Shown: positions 60,001 to 63,873, counted from the stretch's first letter. The stretch: DNA of 64,000 nucleotides from Capra hircus (GCF_001704415.2 NC_030836.1:25518001-25582000), one strand, 5' to 3'. Notes: generated by a model from the sequence alone, not told the origin. Numbers and translations: made by a program.

Positions 60001-60565
60001 CCAGCATTAATGGAATAAAGCCAGCTTTGGATAAAGAGCTCAGAAAGTTAGTCCCTGGGATGCAACAGGTCACCTCCTTTCACTACATCCCTGGGCTTTC
60101 CCCTCTCTGCTCCAGATATGAAACCAATGACAGTCTTTTTTCTTTACCTCTATCCTGTTACGCATATTGCAGGGTGCTAGCTTACCTCCCCATAAAGGGA
60201 GTATCTTTGACCAAATTCTTCCCTTCTCACAAAAATGAACTGGAGTTCATTTAGAAACTAAATGAACAAAGTTTTTTAAAAATTCAGCTTGTATCACTTT
60301 GTAGTTCTAGGACCAGAAAAGGAGGAAAATATCCATATTTATGATATTAACTTTTTTGCAGTGATGTAGCTCTAATCCTAATTTTTTTTCCTTTCAGGGA
60401 TATTATGATATAAATAGTGAAGTGTTTTTAAGTTTGCCTTGCATCCTTGGAACAAGTGGAGTGTCTGAAGTCATCAAGACCACAGTGAAAGAAGAAACAG
60501 TGACTGAGAAACTCCAGAGCAGTGCGTCCTCCATCCATGGTCTCCAGCAACAGTTAAAACTCTGA
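4642..60565 (+). CDS. UEVLD: UEVLD, whole spliced coding region (12 coding exons, 471 aa)
   Basis: The twelve exons listed separately join in frame into 471 codons plus TGA, matching the known family length. Residues 1-145 form a UEV domain, an inactive ubiquitin E2 fold related to TSG101. Tyr110 and Tyr113 lie where an active E2 would have its cysteine, so no ubiquitin transfer is expected. Tyr63, Tyr68 and Met95, which line the PTAP-peptide pocket in TSG101, are kept. Residues about 182-471 are an LDH/MDH-like Rossmann domain: the glycine motif is at 189-194 and Asp214 ends the second strand. Asp322 and Arg325 match the LDH Asp168/Arg171 pair, but Gln349 replaces the catalytic His. The start is the first ATG in the CpG island and begins MEFDSEALRRLLGK. 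The family is implicated in ubiquitin-dependent sorting, but its exact role is poorly defined. Intron length and nearly all repeats come from retrotransposons. Recognition as UEVLD is from domain order, length and remembered sequence. Confidence 0.97.
6140..7660 (+). repeat. Old L1 remnant (ORF2 3' part), split by a SINE
   Basis: ACAGTCAATGCAGT-like sequence near 6200, then CCAATAAAAATTCTAACAGG and CAAATTGATTCTAAAATTCA, follow L1 ORF2 in sense. After the SINE at 7001-7197 it resumes with AACAACCCAGATGTTCATTG near 7370. All frames are broken. Confidence 0.75.
7001..7197 (-). repeat. Bov-tA SINE
   Basis: Reverse-complement Bov-tA: CAGTCATGTCTGACTCTTTG near the left and CACCTGGGAATCCCC, the reversed head, at the right. 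It is inserted in the L1 remnant, and CACTATGTG/CACTGTTGG may be a decayed duplication. Confidence 0.85.
7767..8922 (-). mobile_element. Solo LTR of a ruminant endogenous retrovirus (ERVK-like)
   Basis: A block of about 1156 bp is bounded by TGCCGGGGTCC and GCTCCCGGCA, giving TG...CA ends with inverted TGCCGG. On the minus strand, AATAAA signals occur near 8690 and 8035; the latter fits an R-U5 boundary. Flanking TTTTAC and TCTTAT differ at two of six bases and look like a decayed 6-bp duplication. No gag, pol or env coding sequence is attached, so it is a recombined solo LTR. The family name is from memory of ruminant ERVK LTRs. Confidence 0.75.
9085..9141. repeat. TA/TG dinucleotide microsatellite
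   Basis: A tract alternates TATATG, GTGTGTG and a pure TA run. It is likely polymorphic. Confidence 0.9.
9497..9835 (-). repeat. CHR-type tRNA SINE, long form
   Basis: A TTTATTTATTTG tail lies at the left and the reversed head CCACCAGGGAAACCCC at the right. The GC-rich middle has the family motif order (TTGCGGTGAGCAGG, GGCTTCTCTTGCTG, GCACGTGGG). Its apparent open frames are repeat-derived. Confidence 0.9.
10051..10172 (-). repeat. CHR-type SINE, short form
   Basis: It reads TTTCTGGCCATGCTGC, then GGGGATTGAACCTGGGCC, then CCTAACCAATGGACC, the reverse of the tRNA-derived head. Confidence 0.8.
10850..12240 (-). repeat. Old L1 remnant, split by a Bov-tA SINE
   Basis: It reads as antisense L1 3' sequence: CCATGTATATATCAGTTC, GGGTGTATGCCTCAGAGTGG, GGTCATACGGTAACTC, then TCTTCTGAAGAACTGCCAGA on the far side of the SINE. 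The left end is uncertain. Confidence 0.7.
11510..11725 (+). repeat. Bov-tA SINE
   Basis: Sense copy from AACAGGCTTCCCTAGTGGCT to CGACTTAGCGACTAAGCAAC. Perfect GGTAACTCT duplications lie at 11501-11509 and 11726-11734, within the L1. Confidence 0.95.
12271..12460. repeat. MIR SINE remnant
   Basis: ATTTAATCCCCACCACAA, the following AATGAGAAAAGATCAAGGAA and TTAAATGATTTTACCC follow the MIR core order. It is diverged. Confidence 0.6.
12595..12800. repeat. MIR SINE remnant
   Basis: CTCAGCAAGTTATTTTGATTC, GGGTTGTTATTAATGAGATT and CCTAGCCCATAGTAAGTG are MIR signatures. It ends about 65 nt before the exon 2 acceptor. Confidence 0.75.
12867..12951 (+). CDS. UEVLD: UEVLD coding exon 2 (aa 15-42)
   Basis: The acceptor tctcttttcag is a good pyrimidine tract and the donor is gtaaga. 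The 85 nt start YKFRDLTVEEL and leave phase 1. The residues belong to the first UEV helix and strand, and join in frame to the exon 1 lysine. Confidence 0.95.
13444..13730 (-). repeat. CHR-type SINE, long form
   Basis: A T-rich tail is at the left, TTATTTGGCTGTGTGGGTCT follows, and the reversed head GGACTTCCAGGGAAATCC is at the right. Confidence 0.88.
13753..14056 (+). repeat. CHR-type SINE, long form
   Basis: Sense copy from GGGGCTTCCCTGGTGGCTCA to the AAATAAGTAAATAATAAAA tail. AAGAACCAA duplications lie at 13744-13752 and 14057-14065. It is opposite in orientation to the CHR copy 22 nt upstream. Confidence 0.93.
14079..14338 (-). repeat. BovA2-type dimeric SINE
   Basis: Two BovA units lie in tandem in reverse, with the GCTGCTGCTGCT tail at the left. 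Perfect GTGATTAGCTT duplications at 14068-14078 and 14339-14349. Confidence 0.95.
14982..15183 (-). repeat. CHR-type SINE with AGC repeat, inside the L1
   Basis: TGGTGTTGGTTTCT duplications at 14968-14981 and 15184-15197 flank it exactly. An AGC triplet run lies at about 15064-15091. The reversed head CCACCAAGGAAGTCCC is at the right. Confidence 0.93.
15359..16858 (-). mobile_element. BovB LINE copy 1, 5'-truncated, inside the L1
   Basis: BovB (RTE clade) reverse-transcriptase and 3' region in antisense, about 1.5 kb. The 3' end TTCAGTTCAGTCGC is at the left. The reversed frame at 15860-16591 contains the RT signature RYADDTTLMA and the region QGCILSPCLFNFYAEYI. Short CATAT duplications at 15354-15358 and 16859-16863. 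The endonuclease domain is missing and the frame is broken downstream. Confidence 0.95.
17430..17610 (+). repeat. MIR SINE remnant
   Basis: TTTACAACCAGAACTGTGAGG, AATAACTTGCTTAAGATTAC and ACAACTAGTTAAGCATGGA match MIR order in sense. Confidence 0.75.
18398..18630 (-). repeat. CHR-type SINE
   Basis: GGCTTCTCTTGTTGCAGAGC, then GATCGAACCCGTGTCC, then CCACCAGGGAAGTTC gives a reverse copy. Confidence 0.88.
19354..19419 (+). CDS. UEVLD: UEVLD coding exon 3 (aa 43-64)
   Basis: The acceptor is ttttttttcttctag and the donor gtaagt is consensus. The 66-nt exon enters and leaves in phase 1. It encodes VFKDSSQKDLLNFTGTIPV and ends with Tyr63 and Gln64. Tyr63 corresponds to a PTAP-pocket tyrosine of TSG101. 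Confidence 0.95.
19560..19821 (-). repeat. CHR-type SINE with nested BovA fragment
   Basis: The outer copy reads GGCCACACCATGTGGC at the left and CTGGACTGGCAGGGAATTCC at the right. A BovA fragment with a GCTGCT tail, 19622-19749 and reverse, interrupts it. Confidence 0.85.
20690..20825 (+). repeat. MIR SINE remnant
   Basis: GTCTGTAAGGTGGGCCAATG, GGGGATTAAATGCGCTG and GCTGGCACGTAGTAAGTGCC match the MIR 3' part. Confidence 0.7.
20893..21200 (+). repeat. CHR-type SINE, long form
   Basis: Sense copy from TGGGCTTCCCTGGTAGCTCA to the AAGTAAATAAATAAAAAATT tail. Confidence 0.92.
21672..22330 (-). mobile_element. BovB LINE copy 2, 5'-truncated
   Basis: BovB 3' region in antisense. The reversed translation includes VVMYGCESWTIKK and, after a frameshift, QYFGHLMRRADSFEK. 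No RT active site remains in this copy. Confidence 0.95.
22895..23050 (+). repeat. L1 3' end remnant
   Basis: TTGTATACCTGAAACAGATA and CAGTTATACCCAAATAAAAA are a typical L1 3' UTR end in sense. Confidence 0.7.
23145..23310 (+). repeat. MER5A-like hAT remnant
   Basis: AGAATTACATGGGAAGCTTT, then AGACCTGGTCCCACTGAATC, then GGGGGGCAAGGACTGGGTAT follows MER5A order. Confidence 0.6.
23462..23663 (+). repeat. Bov-tA SINE
   Basis: CATGGTACTTAC duplications at 23450-23461 and 23664-23675 flank a sense copy that ends GACTTAGCAACTGAGCACA. Confidence 0.95.
23676..23870 (+). repeat. MIR SINE
   Basis: TCCTTACAACAGTCCTGTGA, GAGGCACAGAGAAGTTAAGT and AACTTGCCTAAAATCC form a well-preserved MIR in sense. Confidence 0.88.
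24062..24285 (+). mobile_element. BovB LINE copy 8, 3' end only
   Basis: Sense copy of the last 220 nt of BovB: ACAGAGGATGAGATGGTTGG through GACTGAGCGACTGAACTGAA, which is the BovB 3' tail. Confidence 0.93.
24504..24690 (+). repeat. L2 remnant preceded by a TTCA microsatellite
   Basis: A short TTCA tetranucleotide run is followed by CTGAGCATCCAATATGTTAG and GCACTGTAGTAGGGAACATG, the L2 3' signature. Confidence 0.65.
24984..25147 (+). CDS. UEVLD: UEVLD coding exon 4 (aa 65-119), UEV core
   Basis: The acceptor is caaatag and the donor gtaaga. The 164 nt end in phase 0. It encodes GNTYNIPIRFWILDSHPF and the rest of the UEV core. The family-typical FAPP and GKHVDAQGRIYLPYL motifs are present. 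Tyr110 and Tyr113 sit at the site of the E2 catalytic cysteine, and Met95 corresponds to a PTAP-pocket residue in TSG101. Confidence 0.97.
25655..25790 (+). repeat. CHR-type SINE, short form
   Basis: GGACTTCGCTGATAGTCCAG, then CACTGCAGGGAGCACAG, then an AAATAAAAG-rich tail. Confidence 0.85.
26693..28806 (-). mobile_element. BovB LINE copy 3, longest in window
   Basis: About 2.1 kb of BovB in antisense. Reading leftward from 28806 there is a linker segment before the RT (reversed frame 28315-28806, containing LIDRVPEELWMEVHNTAQEA), then RT segments in several frames with RYADNTTLMADSEELKS and YAKAFDCVDQNKLK. The RT box is YADN rather than YADD, and frameshifts separate the pieces, so it is inactive. 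AAATGTGATG and AAATTGATG at the ends may be the decayed duplication. Confidence 0.95.
29280..29392 (+). repeat. CHR-type SINE, short form, in L1
   Basis: ACTTCCCAAGTGGTCCAGTG, AAGACTCTGCACTTCC, GTGTGGCCAAAAAATAAAA. Confidence 0.9.
29452..29770 (-). repeat. CHR-type SINE, long form, in L1
   Basis: TTTATTTATTTATTC tail at the left, TTTTGGCTGTGCTGGGTCTT, and the reversed head CCACCAGGAGGGCC at the right. Confidence 0.9.
31096..31231 (+). CDS. UEVLD: UEVLD coding exon 5 (aa 120-164), end of UEV domain
   Basis: The acceptor is ttctgtag and the donor gtttgt, weak at +3 and +5. The 136 nt leave phase 1. It encodes PKSIIVGLIKEMIAKFQEEL, then the PLYSL segment that aligns with TSG101 residues 140-144, then an acidic linker towards the dehydrogenase domain. 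Confidence 0.95.
31232..32001 (+). other. UEVLD: UEVLD intron 5
   Basis: AT-rich intron with one 62-bp BovA fragment at 31730-31791. I see nothing else. Confidence 0.9.
31730..31791 (-). repeat. 62-bp BovA SINE fragment with perfect duplication
   Basis: Reads CTGCTAAGTCACTTCAGTCG, then CCCATAGACGGCAGCCCACC. AGCCTCTA lies at 31722-31729 and 31792-31799. It is a severely 5'-truncated insertion. Confidence 0.9.
32002..32120 (+). CDS. UEVLD: UEVLD coding exon 6 (aa 165-204), start of LDH-like domain
   Basis: The acceptor is ttttcttttag and the donor gtacgt is strong. The 119 nt end in phase 0. The exon opens with a low-conservation linker (residues 165-181) and then encodes VNKITVVGGGELGIACTLA. 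The GGGELG at 189-194 is the dinucleotide-binding glycine motif. Confidence 0.96.
33346..33684 (+). repeat. Two adjacent Bov-tA SINE units
   Basis: The first head GGCTTCTCTCGTACCTCAGC runs to about 33455. The second starts GGGCTTCCCTGGTGGCTCAG and ends with a CAGCACAGCACAGCACA tail. Confidence 0.9.
33784..33913 (+). repeat. CHR-type SINE, short form
   Basis: GGAATTCCCTGGCATTCCAG, AAGACTCTGCACTTCC, then an A-rich tail. Confidence 0.9.
34000..35620 (+). repeat. MIR split by BovB copy 4
   Basis: The left piece (34000-34097) has GCTAGGTACCAGGCACTCAT. The right piece (35488-35620) has GGAGAAACCAGGGCATAGGG and GCCAGGGTTTGAGGCTGGGC. Together they form one MIR in sense, interrupted by BovB. Confidence 0.8.
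34098..35487 (-). mobile_element. BovB LINE copy 4, 5'-truncated
   Basis: A TTCAG pentamer run at the left is the BovB 3' tail. The reversed frame 34809-35501 reads GRGTRDQIANIRWIMEKAKE and YAKAFDCVDHNQLWKLL. The RT catalytic box lies past a frame change, and the element is not intact. Confidence 0.95.
36418..36640 (+). repeat. Bov-tA SINE with AC tail
   Basis: GGGCTTCCCAGGTGGCGCAG to ACAACTGAGGACCTGAGC, then an AC dinucleotide run. Confidence 0.93.
36735..36837 (+). CDS. UEVLD: UEVLD coding exon 7 (aa 205-238)
   Basis: The acceptor is ttgcactgtccag and the donor gtctgg, weak beyond the GT. The 103 nt leave phase 1. It encodes GIADKVVLLDFSEGTKGG and MMDLDIFNLPNVEISK. Asp214, at the end of the second Rossmann strand, is where NAD-dependent enzymes contact the adenine ribose. 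Confidence 0.94.
37440..37600 (+). repeat. MIR SINE remnant
   Basis: GAGTTAGACAGATTGGGGTT and TTATCTGTAAAATGGAAATT match MIR in sense. Confidence 0.75.
38724..39284 (+). mobile_element. BovB LINE copy 5, 3' region
   Basis: Sense copy starting at the GDCSHEIKRRLLLGRKV-type region and ending GACTGAGCGACTGAACTG. AAGCT at 38719-38723 and 39285-39289 is a possible duplication. Confidence 0.95.
39540..40130 (-). repeat. Old L1 remnant
   Basis: Antisense L1-like sequence: TTCATATGAATGGAATTACA, TCTGTGGTGTGGATATGCCA and TTAGGGGTGTCCCCAGAAGT. Confidence 0.65.
40388..40509 (-). repeat. CHR-type SINE, short form
   Basis: TTAATTTTGGCTGTGCCTTG, CCAGACCAGGGATTC, CCTAACCACTGGTCTGCC. Confidence 0.88.
41405..41650 (+). 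repeat. MIR SINE
   Basis: Near full-length sense MIR: GCCTGGGCTTGAATTCTGAC, GAGCAAGTTACTAAACTTCT, CATCTGTAAAATGGGGATGA and AGTACCTGGCACATAGAAGT. Confidence 0.9.
42067..42270 (+). repeat. Bov-tA SINE
   Basis: GCTTCCGTGGTGGCTCAGAC to GGACACGACTGAGTGACTT in sense. Confidence 0.93.
42411..43130 (-). mobile_element. BovB LINE copy 6, 5'-truncated
   Basis: A TTCAGTTTAGTTCAGTTCAG tail lies at the left. The element stops inside the connecting region at CTCTTTCAC (43130). Reversed translation gives VMYGCESWTV and EESEKVGLKLNIQKTKIMAS. Confidence 0.95.
43137..43319 (-). other. Unidentified 60-codon antisense open frame
   Basis: On the minus strand an ATG in a strong context (A at -3, G at +4) opens 60 codons ending TAG at 43137. 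The first 28 residues, MAGRHSFMLFTLTSASGAML then LASALFMK, look like a signal or membrane segment, followed by a basic stretch (KREKMIRKS). It abuts the broken end of BovB copy 6. I do not recognise a family. It may be a chance frame, a retrocopy fragment cut by BovB, or a small membrane protein. Confidence 0.25.
43732..43902 (+). CDS. UEVLD: UEVLD coding exon 8 (aa 239-295)
   Basis: The acceptor is tttttattcattag and the donor gtataa. The 171 nt enter and leave in phase 1. It encodes DLSASAHSKVVIFTVNSLG, then the loop SSQSYLDVVQSN, and ends in VASQP. The loop aligns with the mobile LDH loop GESRLNLVQRN, with Tyr262 in place of the substrate-binding Arg. Confidence 0.96.
43903..44942 (+). other. 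UEVLD: UEVLD intron 8
   Basis: AT-rich intron of about 1 kb with a T run near 44370-44382. I see no repeat or gene in it. Confidence 0.9.
44943..45116 (+). CDS. UEVLD: UEVLD coding exon 9 (aa 296-353), active-site region
   Basis: The acceptor is tgtaatatttag and the donor gtaaga. The 174 nt are symmetric in phase 1. It encodes VEIMTYVTWKLSAFPANRVI and then GIGCNLDSQR, which keeps the LDH Asp168/Arg171 pair as Asp322 and Arg325. It ends in VIGEQGEDK, where the LDH catalytic His195 of GEHGD is Gln349. Confidence 0.97.
45413..45574 (+). repeat. CHR-type SINE
   Basis: AAAAGTTTAATTTTCTGG duplications of 18 bp at 45395-45412 and 45575-45592 flank it perfectly. The body has GGACTTCCCTGGCAGTCCAG and an A-rich tail. 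Confidence 0.97.
45623..46560 (+). repeat. Bov-tA SINE split by the COX5A retrocopy
   Basis: The left part (about 45629-45669) has the tRNA-like head CTTGGTGGCTCAGATGG. The right part (46391-46556) continues with the body and GACTGAGCAACTT tail plus a CA run. Perfect TAAAGCAT direct repeats at 45615-45622 and 46561-46568 flank the pair. The SINE therefore inserted first and the retrocopy landed in it later. Confidence 0.9.
45672..46376 (+). pseudogene. COX5A: COX5A processed retrocopy with intact 152-codon frame
   Basis: This is an intronless copy of cytochrome c oxidase subunit 5A, a nuclear-encoded subunit of complex IV in the mitochondrial inner membrane. The frame runs from ATG 45732 to TAA 46188-46190 without a break. 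Residues 1-43 are the mitochondrial presequence, rich in Ala and Arg, and the mature part begins SHGSHETDEEFDAR and ends ELGLDKV. About 60 nt of 5' UTR, a 3' UTR with AATAAA at 46334, and an A-run to 46376 show a retrotransposed mRNA. Direct repeats AAAGAATCTGTCTGCAG at 45653-45669 and 46374-46390 are the target-site duplication. Gly58, His73, Cys82, Thr91 and Tyr102 differ from Trp, Arg, Tyr, Ile and Asn in functional COX5A as I recall it. That suggests neutral drift, so I call it a processed pseudogene despite the open frame. It lies in UEVLD intron 9 in the same orientation as the host gene. Confidence 0.93.
47043..47226 (+). repeat. CHR-type SINE
   Basis: TTAAAAATTATT duplications at 47031-47042 and 47227-47238. 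The body starts GGGGGCTTCGCTGGTGATCC. Confidence 0.93.
47589..48161 (-). mobile_element. Chimeric minus-strand retroinsertion (BovA head plus non-SINE 3' part)
   Basis: GTTGATAACT repeats at 47579-47588 and 48162-48171 flank a 573-bp block that starts on its left with a T run. Read on the minus strand it runs BovA unit (about 48028-48150), then about 430 nt of other sequence, then AATAAA (about 47617), 15-20 nt and an A run. The last 90 nt, ending at CAACCTAATATTAC, resemble a mariner-derived element with TTAGGTTGATGCAAAA. No protein is encoded. It looks like one retrotransposed RNA with its own poly(A) signal. That is inference from the repeats and tail. Confidence 0.6.
48326..48365 (-). repeat. 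40-bp SINE fragment with perfect 12-bp duplication
   Basis: TTAAAGTGTATT at 48314-48325 and 48366-48377. The insert is a GTT-rich tail plus GTTGCTAAGTCGTGTCTGAC, the last bases of a Bov-tA/BovA SINE. Confidence 0.9.
48553..48825 (-). repeat. BovA2-type dimeric SINE
   Basis: CAGGCAATAGA duplications at 48542-48552 and 48826-48836. The GCTGCTGCTGCT tail is at the left. Confidence 0.95.
49195..51000 (-). repeat. L2 LINE remnant split by BovB copy 7
   Basis: L2-like sequence at 49195-49320 (AAACTTTCACAGGCTTCCTC) resumes at 50768-51000 (GAGGTCTCAGTCAAGTCCCT, TCCTGATCACATCATCAC). Both read in antisense. Confidence 0.6.
49446..50758 (-). mobile_element. BovB LINE copy 7, 5'-truncated
   Basis: Perfect TTCAGGTCA duplications at 49437-49445 and 50759-50767. 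Reversed frame 50178-50690 gives 170 residues of RT, including FRKGRGTRDQIANIRWIMEK and GVHQGCILSPCLFNFYAEY, before a frame change near the YADD region. Confidence 0.96.
51673..51932 (+). repeat. CHR-type SINE, long form
   Basis: ACAAGGAA duplications at 51665-51672 and 51933-51940. Sense copy from CTGGGCTTCCCTGGTGGTCT. Confidence 0.94.
52172..52358 (-). repeat. Bov-tA SINE
   Basis: CCCAGTCGTGTCTGAGTCTC at the left, and GGGATTGAACCTGCATCTCC then TTTACCACTGAGCC at the right. Confidence 0.9.
52432..52775 (+). repeat. Two adjacent Bov-tA units
   Basis: Heads at GTTTCCCTGGTGGCTCAGAC and GGTTTCCCAGGTGGTGCTAG. The second has a full BovA body ending CATGACTGAAGCGACTTAGC. Confidence 0.9.
52835..53043 (+). 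repeat. Bov-tA SINE
   Basis: GGGCTTACCTGGTGGCTCAG to GACATGACTGAGTGACTCAC in sense. Confidence 0.92.
53290..53640 (-). repeat. L2 LINE remnant
   Basis: CCTTTGCACCTGACTTCCTT, GAAGCCTTCCTTAATTCTCC and CCAGACTGTAAACTCCTTGA are the L2 3' region in antisense. Confidence 0.85.
55366..55492 (+). repeat. CHR-type SINE, short form
   Basis: GGGAATTCTCTGGCAGTCCA, CCTGGTCAGGGAACTAAGAT, then AAAAATAAAAC. Confidence 0.9.
55792..56122 (-). repeat. Bov-tA SINE pair
   Basis: Reverse BovA body, then two reversed tRNA-like heads, CCACCAGGGAAGC at about 55990 and CTACCAGGGAAGCC at about 56110. Confidence 0.9.
56525..56588 (+). CDS. UEVLD: UEVLD coding exon 10 (aa 354-374)
   Basis: The acceptor is tttcatttaatttttag and the donor gtaacg. 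The 64 nt go from phase 1 to phase 2, and the split Arg375 codon continues in exon 11. It encodes VPIWSGQEEVTNQDSQMQLS plus Asn. Only WSGQEEV and the QLSN end resemble the family closely, so this is a fast-evolving segment. Confidence 0.92.
57405..57960 (-). repeat. L1-derived sequence
   Basis: The first 85 nt are a clear ruminant L1 3' end in antisense. The rest is old L1-like sequence with GGACAAATTCCTAGAAGAGT near 57875. Confidence 0.6.
58013..58206 (-). repeat. Bov-tA SINE
   Basis: GAAAGTCGCTCAGTCATGTC at the left and GAGCCACCAGGGAAGCCC at the right. Confidence 0.93.
58523..58646 (+). CDS. UEVLD: UEVLD coding exon 11 (aa 375-416)
   Basis: The acceptor is tttttataacctag and the donor gtaatt. 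The 124 nt end in phase 0. It encodes RAMELLRVKGQRSWSVGLSV, then ADLLDSIVNDKKKVHSVSVLAK. This corresponds to the C-terminal helical part of the LDH fold. Confidence 0.95.
58647..60397 (+). other. UEVLD: UEVLD intron 11
   Basis: Positions 58650-59190 hold nothing I can name. From 59193 a T-rich run is followed by TTTATTATTATTATTG, which on the minus strand resembles a poly(A) signal and tail. The approximately 1 kb to its right is not a repeat I recognise. See findings. Confidence 0.7.
60398..60565 (+). CDS. UEVLD: UEVLD coding exon 12 (aa 417-471 and stop)
   Basis: The acceptor is aattttttttcctttcag. It encodes GYYDINSEVFLSLPCILGTS and ends LQQQLKL with TGA at 60563-60565. The GYYDINSEVFLSLP strand is typical of LDH C-termini. 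The total length of 471 aa supports this as the true stop. Confidence 0.97.
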   Translation, partial: GYYDINSEVFLSLPCILGTSGVSEVIKTTVKEETVTEKLQSSASSIHGLQQQLKL

Positions 60566-61065
60566 TTCTAAAGTTCAGAGTTACCTGAAAGGAAAGGTTA
60601 ATTTTACCAACGCATATATATGGGGTGGAGAACTTCTCTATCTTATTTATCCTTACAAACTGCTTGATTAAGGTCGGTGGTTCTTGGTTGGCTTTGTAAT
60701 TTAAATCCTTAGGTAGTTAGATAAGAAGGAAAAAAAATCTAATTTTCTCTGTTCTTGACATTGTCTATACTGTTCTTTAAGCCTAAGCAGAGATAAACAT
60801 TCATCTGCAATATGCATCATTTAAAAATTATGTATCCTCAATTAGCACATTCAGCACTTTGGGAATATTTTAAAAATCATAACTTTTTAAAAGAAAATTA
60901 CCCTTTAACTGTTAAACGTCATAAGCTGAAGGCCCAGTATGTCTGTATTTAAAATCTGTGCTAGCTCTACATTCAAAGGATCCAGTTTATGCTATTTTCA
61001 GTTTTTCTTTAAAATGATGTTGGTAAAAAACATAATAATAATAAAGGGCTTTGTTTTCCCTCTTC
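60566..61065 (+). promoter_or_regulatory. UEVLD: UEVLD 3' UTR with AATAAA signal at 61040
   Basis: AT-rich sequence without an open frame follows the TGA. The first canonical AATAAA is at 61040-61045, so cleavage would fall near 61060. A longer UTR using weaker downstream signals cannot be excluded. Confidence 0.6.
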
Positions 61066-61589
61066 AAATTAATTAGCTACCAAAAAAATGGAAAAGAAGT
61101 GTGCACATACTTTTCTTTGTACACATACTTTAATATAGTAAAAAGGAAAACGCAGTTTCTAAATATATGAACAAGAAGTGTAGTTTAATATCCAGCAGGA
61201 CTGTCCTTTCTGCAGTTTTCTGTCATCTCTCCTGGGCTATATAAGATTTCAAGCATCTTAAGAACACACCATGCCATAAGTAGAACCATAGAGACATGCA
61301 TATTTTTAGTGGAAATAGGTTATGAATGAAAGCCAGGCATTTACTTTAATATATGAGGCTTTCGTAAAGGCATTGGTCTTAATGGGGAGAGATTGATTGA
61401 ATGGGCTGATTGTTCTGAGCATATTCTTTAACTACTGAAGAAATGATTCACGGTACATCCTTTAACTACTCCTGAAGAAATGATTCAGGGTGCACCATTA
61501 TGCACCCTGAATGGGTGATGGGTCAATAACATCTTCATATGTGAAAGACAGCATATTATTAGGAATGTGACACATAACTAAAATAGCAG

Positions 61590-61770
61590 CACCTAGCATC
61601 AACACTTCCAATATTTCAGGCAGTGTCATAAGCACTTTATTGTTTTATTCCTCAGGACCATTTATTAATCCTCACAGTAACCCACTGAGGTAGAGACTAT
61701 TATCATCATTTTGTAGAGGAGGAAATTGAGGTTTAATGCCCAAAATCTCATGACTAAGGGACACTTATCC
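61590..61770 (+). repeat. MIR SINE
   Basis: GGCAGTGTCATAAGCACTTT, TCCTCACAGTAACCCACTGA and GAGGAGGAAATTGAGGTTTA in sense. Confidence 0.88.
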
Positions 61771-62034
61771 ATACCACCTCTACTTTTTCTAAACTCTAGA
61801 AGAGGAAAAAGGCCTAAGAGTCAAAATAGTTACCACAAGACCATAAAGCTGGGGTCTGTACTCTGATACTCTCATGTAGGGGCTTTTTTTTTCTTCAACA
61901 TATTTTTTAGAAACACATTCTTTGACTTAGTAAATTCCTTAGTAAATAGCTTGGTGGGGGGTGGAGGATGGGGGGCGAACTGTATGCACTGAAGTAGGTA
62001 TTTAGTTATTTAGTCATTGAGATAGTCTAGACTT

Positions 62035-62280
62035 GGAGCCTGCTACGCACCAGGTGCCATATTAGGCACCGCAGATACAATGGTGAACAAACCCTGGACT
62101 AGGTACAGGCTCCCATGGTGCTTATAATCTAGTGCAGGGACAAACCTCACAAATAAATGTACAATTCCAAGTGTGGTACTGTCATGAAGAAGTCCCAGGT
62201 GCTTTGAACGCATATTATAGGTGAACCTAAACCTGGTCAGTGAGATGAGAGCCAATGGATTATAAGAGCAGACACATTTT
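62035..62280 (+). repeat. L2 LINE remnant
   Basis: CAGGTGCCATATTAGGCACC, ATACAATGGTGAACAAACCC and GCTTATAATCTAGTGCAGGG are L2 3' signatures. Confidence 0.8.
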
Positions 62281-63838
62281 AGGCAGAGAGGAAGTAGTTA
62301 AACTCATGCTGATTTAGCATAATAATGGATGCTTATAATGAGCTTAAATCATAAAGGAAAGGTGAATTTATTCAATGTTCCATGTTTAAGAAAAAAGAAA
62401 AGTATTTAATATGTTTGGAAAGGTGTAAAACTTTGGACGTTTGAAGAAATGAACATTAGTTCTGTGTAATTTCACTACATGAATAGGTTATTTTGGTGTT
62501 AACTGGAACAGTGTATCCTCACTGTCCTTCTGTATGAACTAGGAAAGTAAAACTAAAAGCACCATTGCTTGTGTTTTCATCCTAGCCTTTTCTAATAGCA
62601 GATACCTAATTATGCTCTTGAACAATAACCTAATTACAAGATACTGTATAAATAGAGGAATTGCTAAGAATTAACTGCATTATAAAAAGAACATGTCAGT
62701 ACAATATTTACTGACTGTACTGTTATTCCAAGAACTGTGTTAGAATGAGTAGTCAAAGGTAAATAACAAAAAATTGGGGGGATGGGATGGGGGAGGGAAT
62801 AAAGCAAAAAAACAAAAAAAGGATGAATAGTTATAGTCCTTGCCCTACGGAAACCCACAATATAGAAATAATTCTATCACATATTTTCTTGAGTGTTGAG
62901 TATTACAAATCACATATAAGTTAAGAAGTAGTACCACCACCATCTCAGTGTGAATTGGTGATAATTTGGCATTCATGATGGTTTCTATTAACCTTCATTT
63001 TTTTTTCATCTTTCCAAAATCATGCATTCCCTCTACTTGTTATGGTTTTTAATGGGGCTTGGATTAAAATGCTTCTTTGATATAACAGAGATAAATATTT
63101 TCCAACTTACATTGTATCAAATAATTATTCTTAAATATCAAGAATAATGAATAAAATAAATTTTGACTTGAAAATTGCCAGGAGATTCCTAATTTATTGA
63201 GTGGAAGGAAATTTATTCGGATCGAAGAGAAAGATTCTTTCATATGATTCATAAGTCCTCAGGATATTTAGTTACTCCATTTTAAGTGGCTTAACTGCAA
63301 AATGAAGAGAATGTATTTTGTTATTTTCAAAATTTTAAAAATTATTTTTAACAAAACCTTTTGAAAAATATATAACCTACATTCTTCCAATTGATAAAAG
63401 CAGAGTTGCTCTAATTGAAGGTGCTTCTGGCTAATAAGCTGTGTCTTTAAGAATAGCTTGAAAACCATATATTTTTAAGTGACAAAGAAGAGGTACAGGG
63501 AAGGACAGACTGTCCTATAGTTTGGTTTGACTGAAGCTGTATGCTTAACTAGTATATACTGTCCAAAGAAAGATACCTATTAGAATAGAATATTTTATGT
63601 GTGTGTGTGCGCAACAATATGTAATGATGCTTCCACATATCTTCACTTAGGCCTTCTTTATGTGACCTTCATTTAGATGCCAATTTAGAAGAGAATTAAT
63701 ACTACAGCCTGTTCCTCAGTACCACGATGCTAAAATTATCCAAATAATCATACTTCACACCCCCTCAAATCCAAGTGCCCTGAATGGCATTGTACTTACA
63801 AAACCGGTAGTGAGGTGTTTGACTAAGGTATAATGACT

Positions 63839-63873
63839 TTTATATATGTATATATATATATGTATATATATAT
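63839..63873. repeat. TA/TG microsatellite
   Basis: Alternating TATATATG units, likely polymorphic. Confidence 0.85.
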
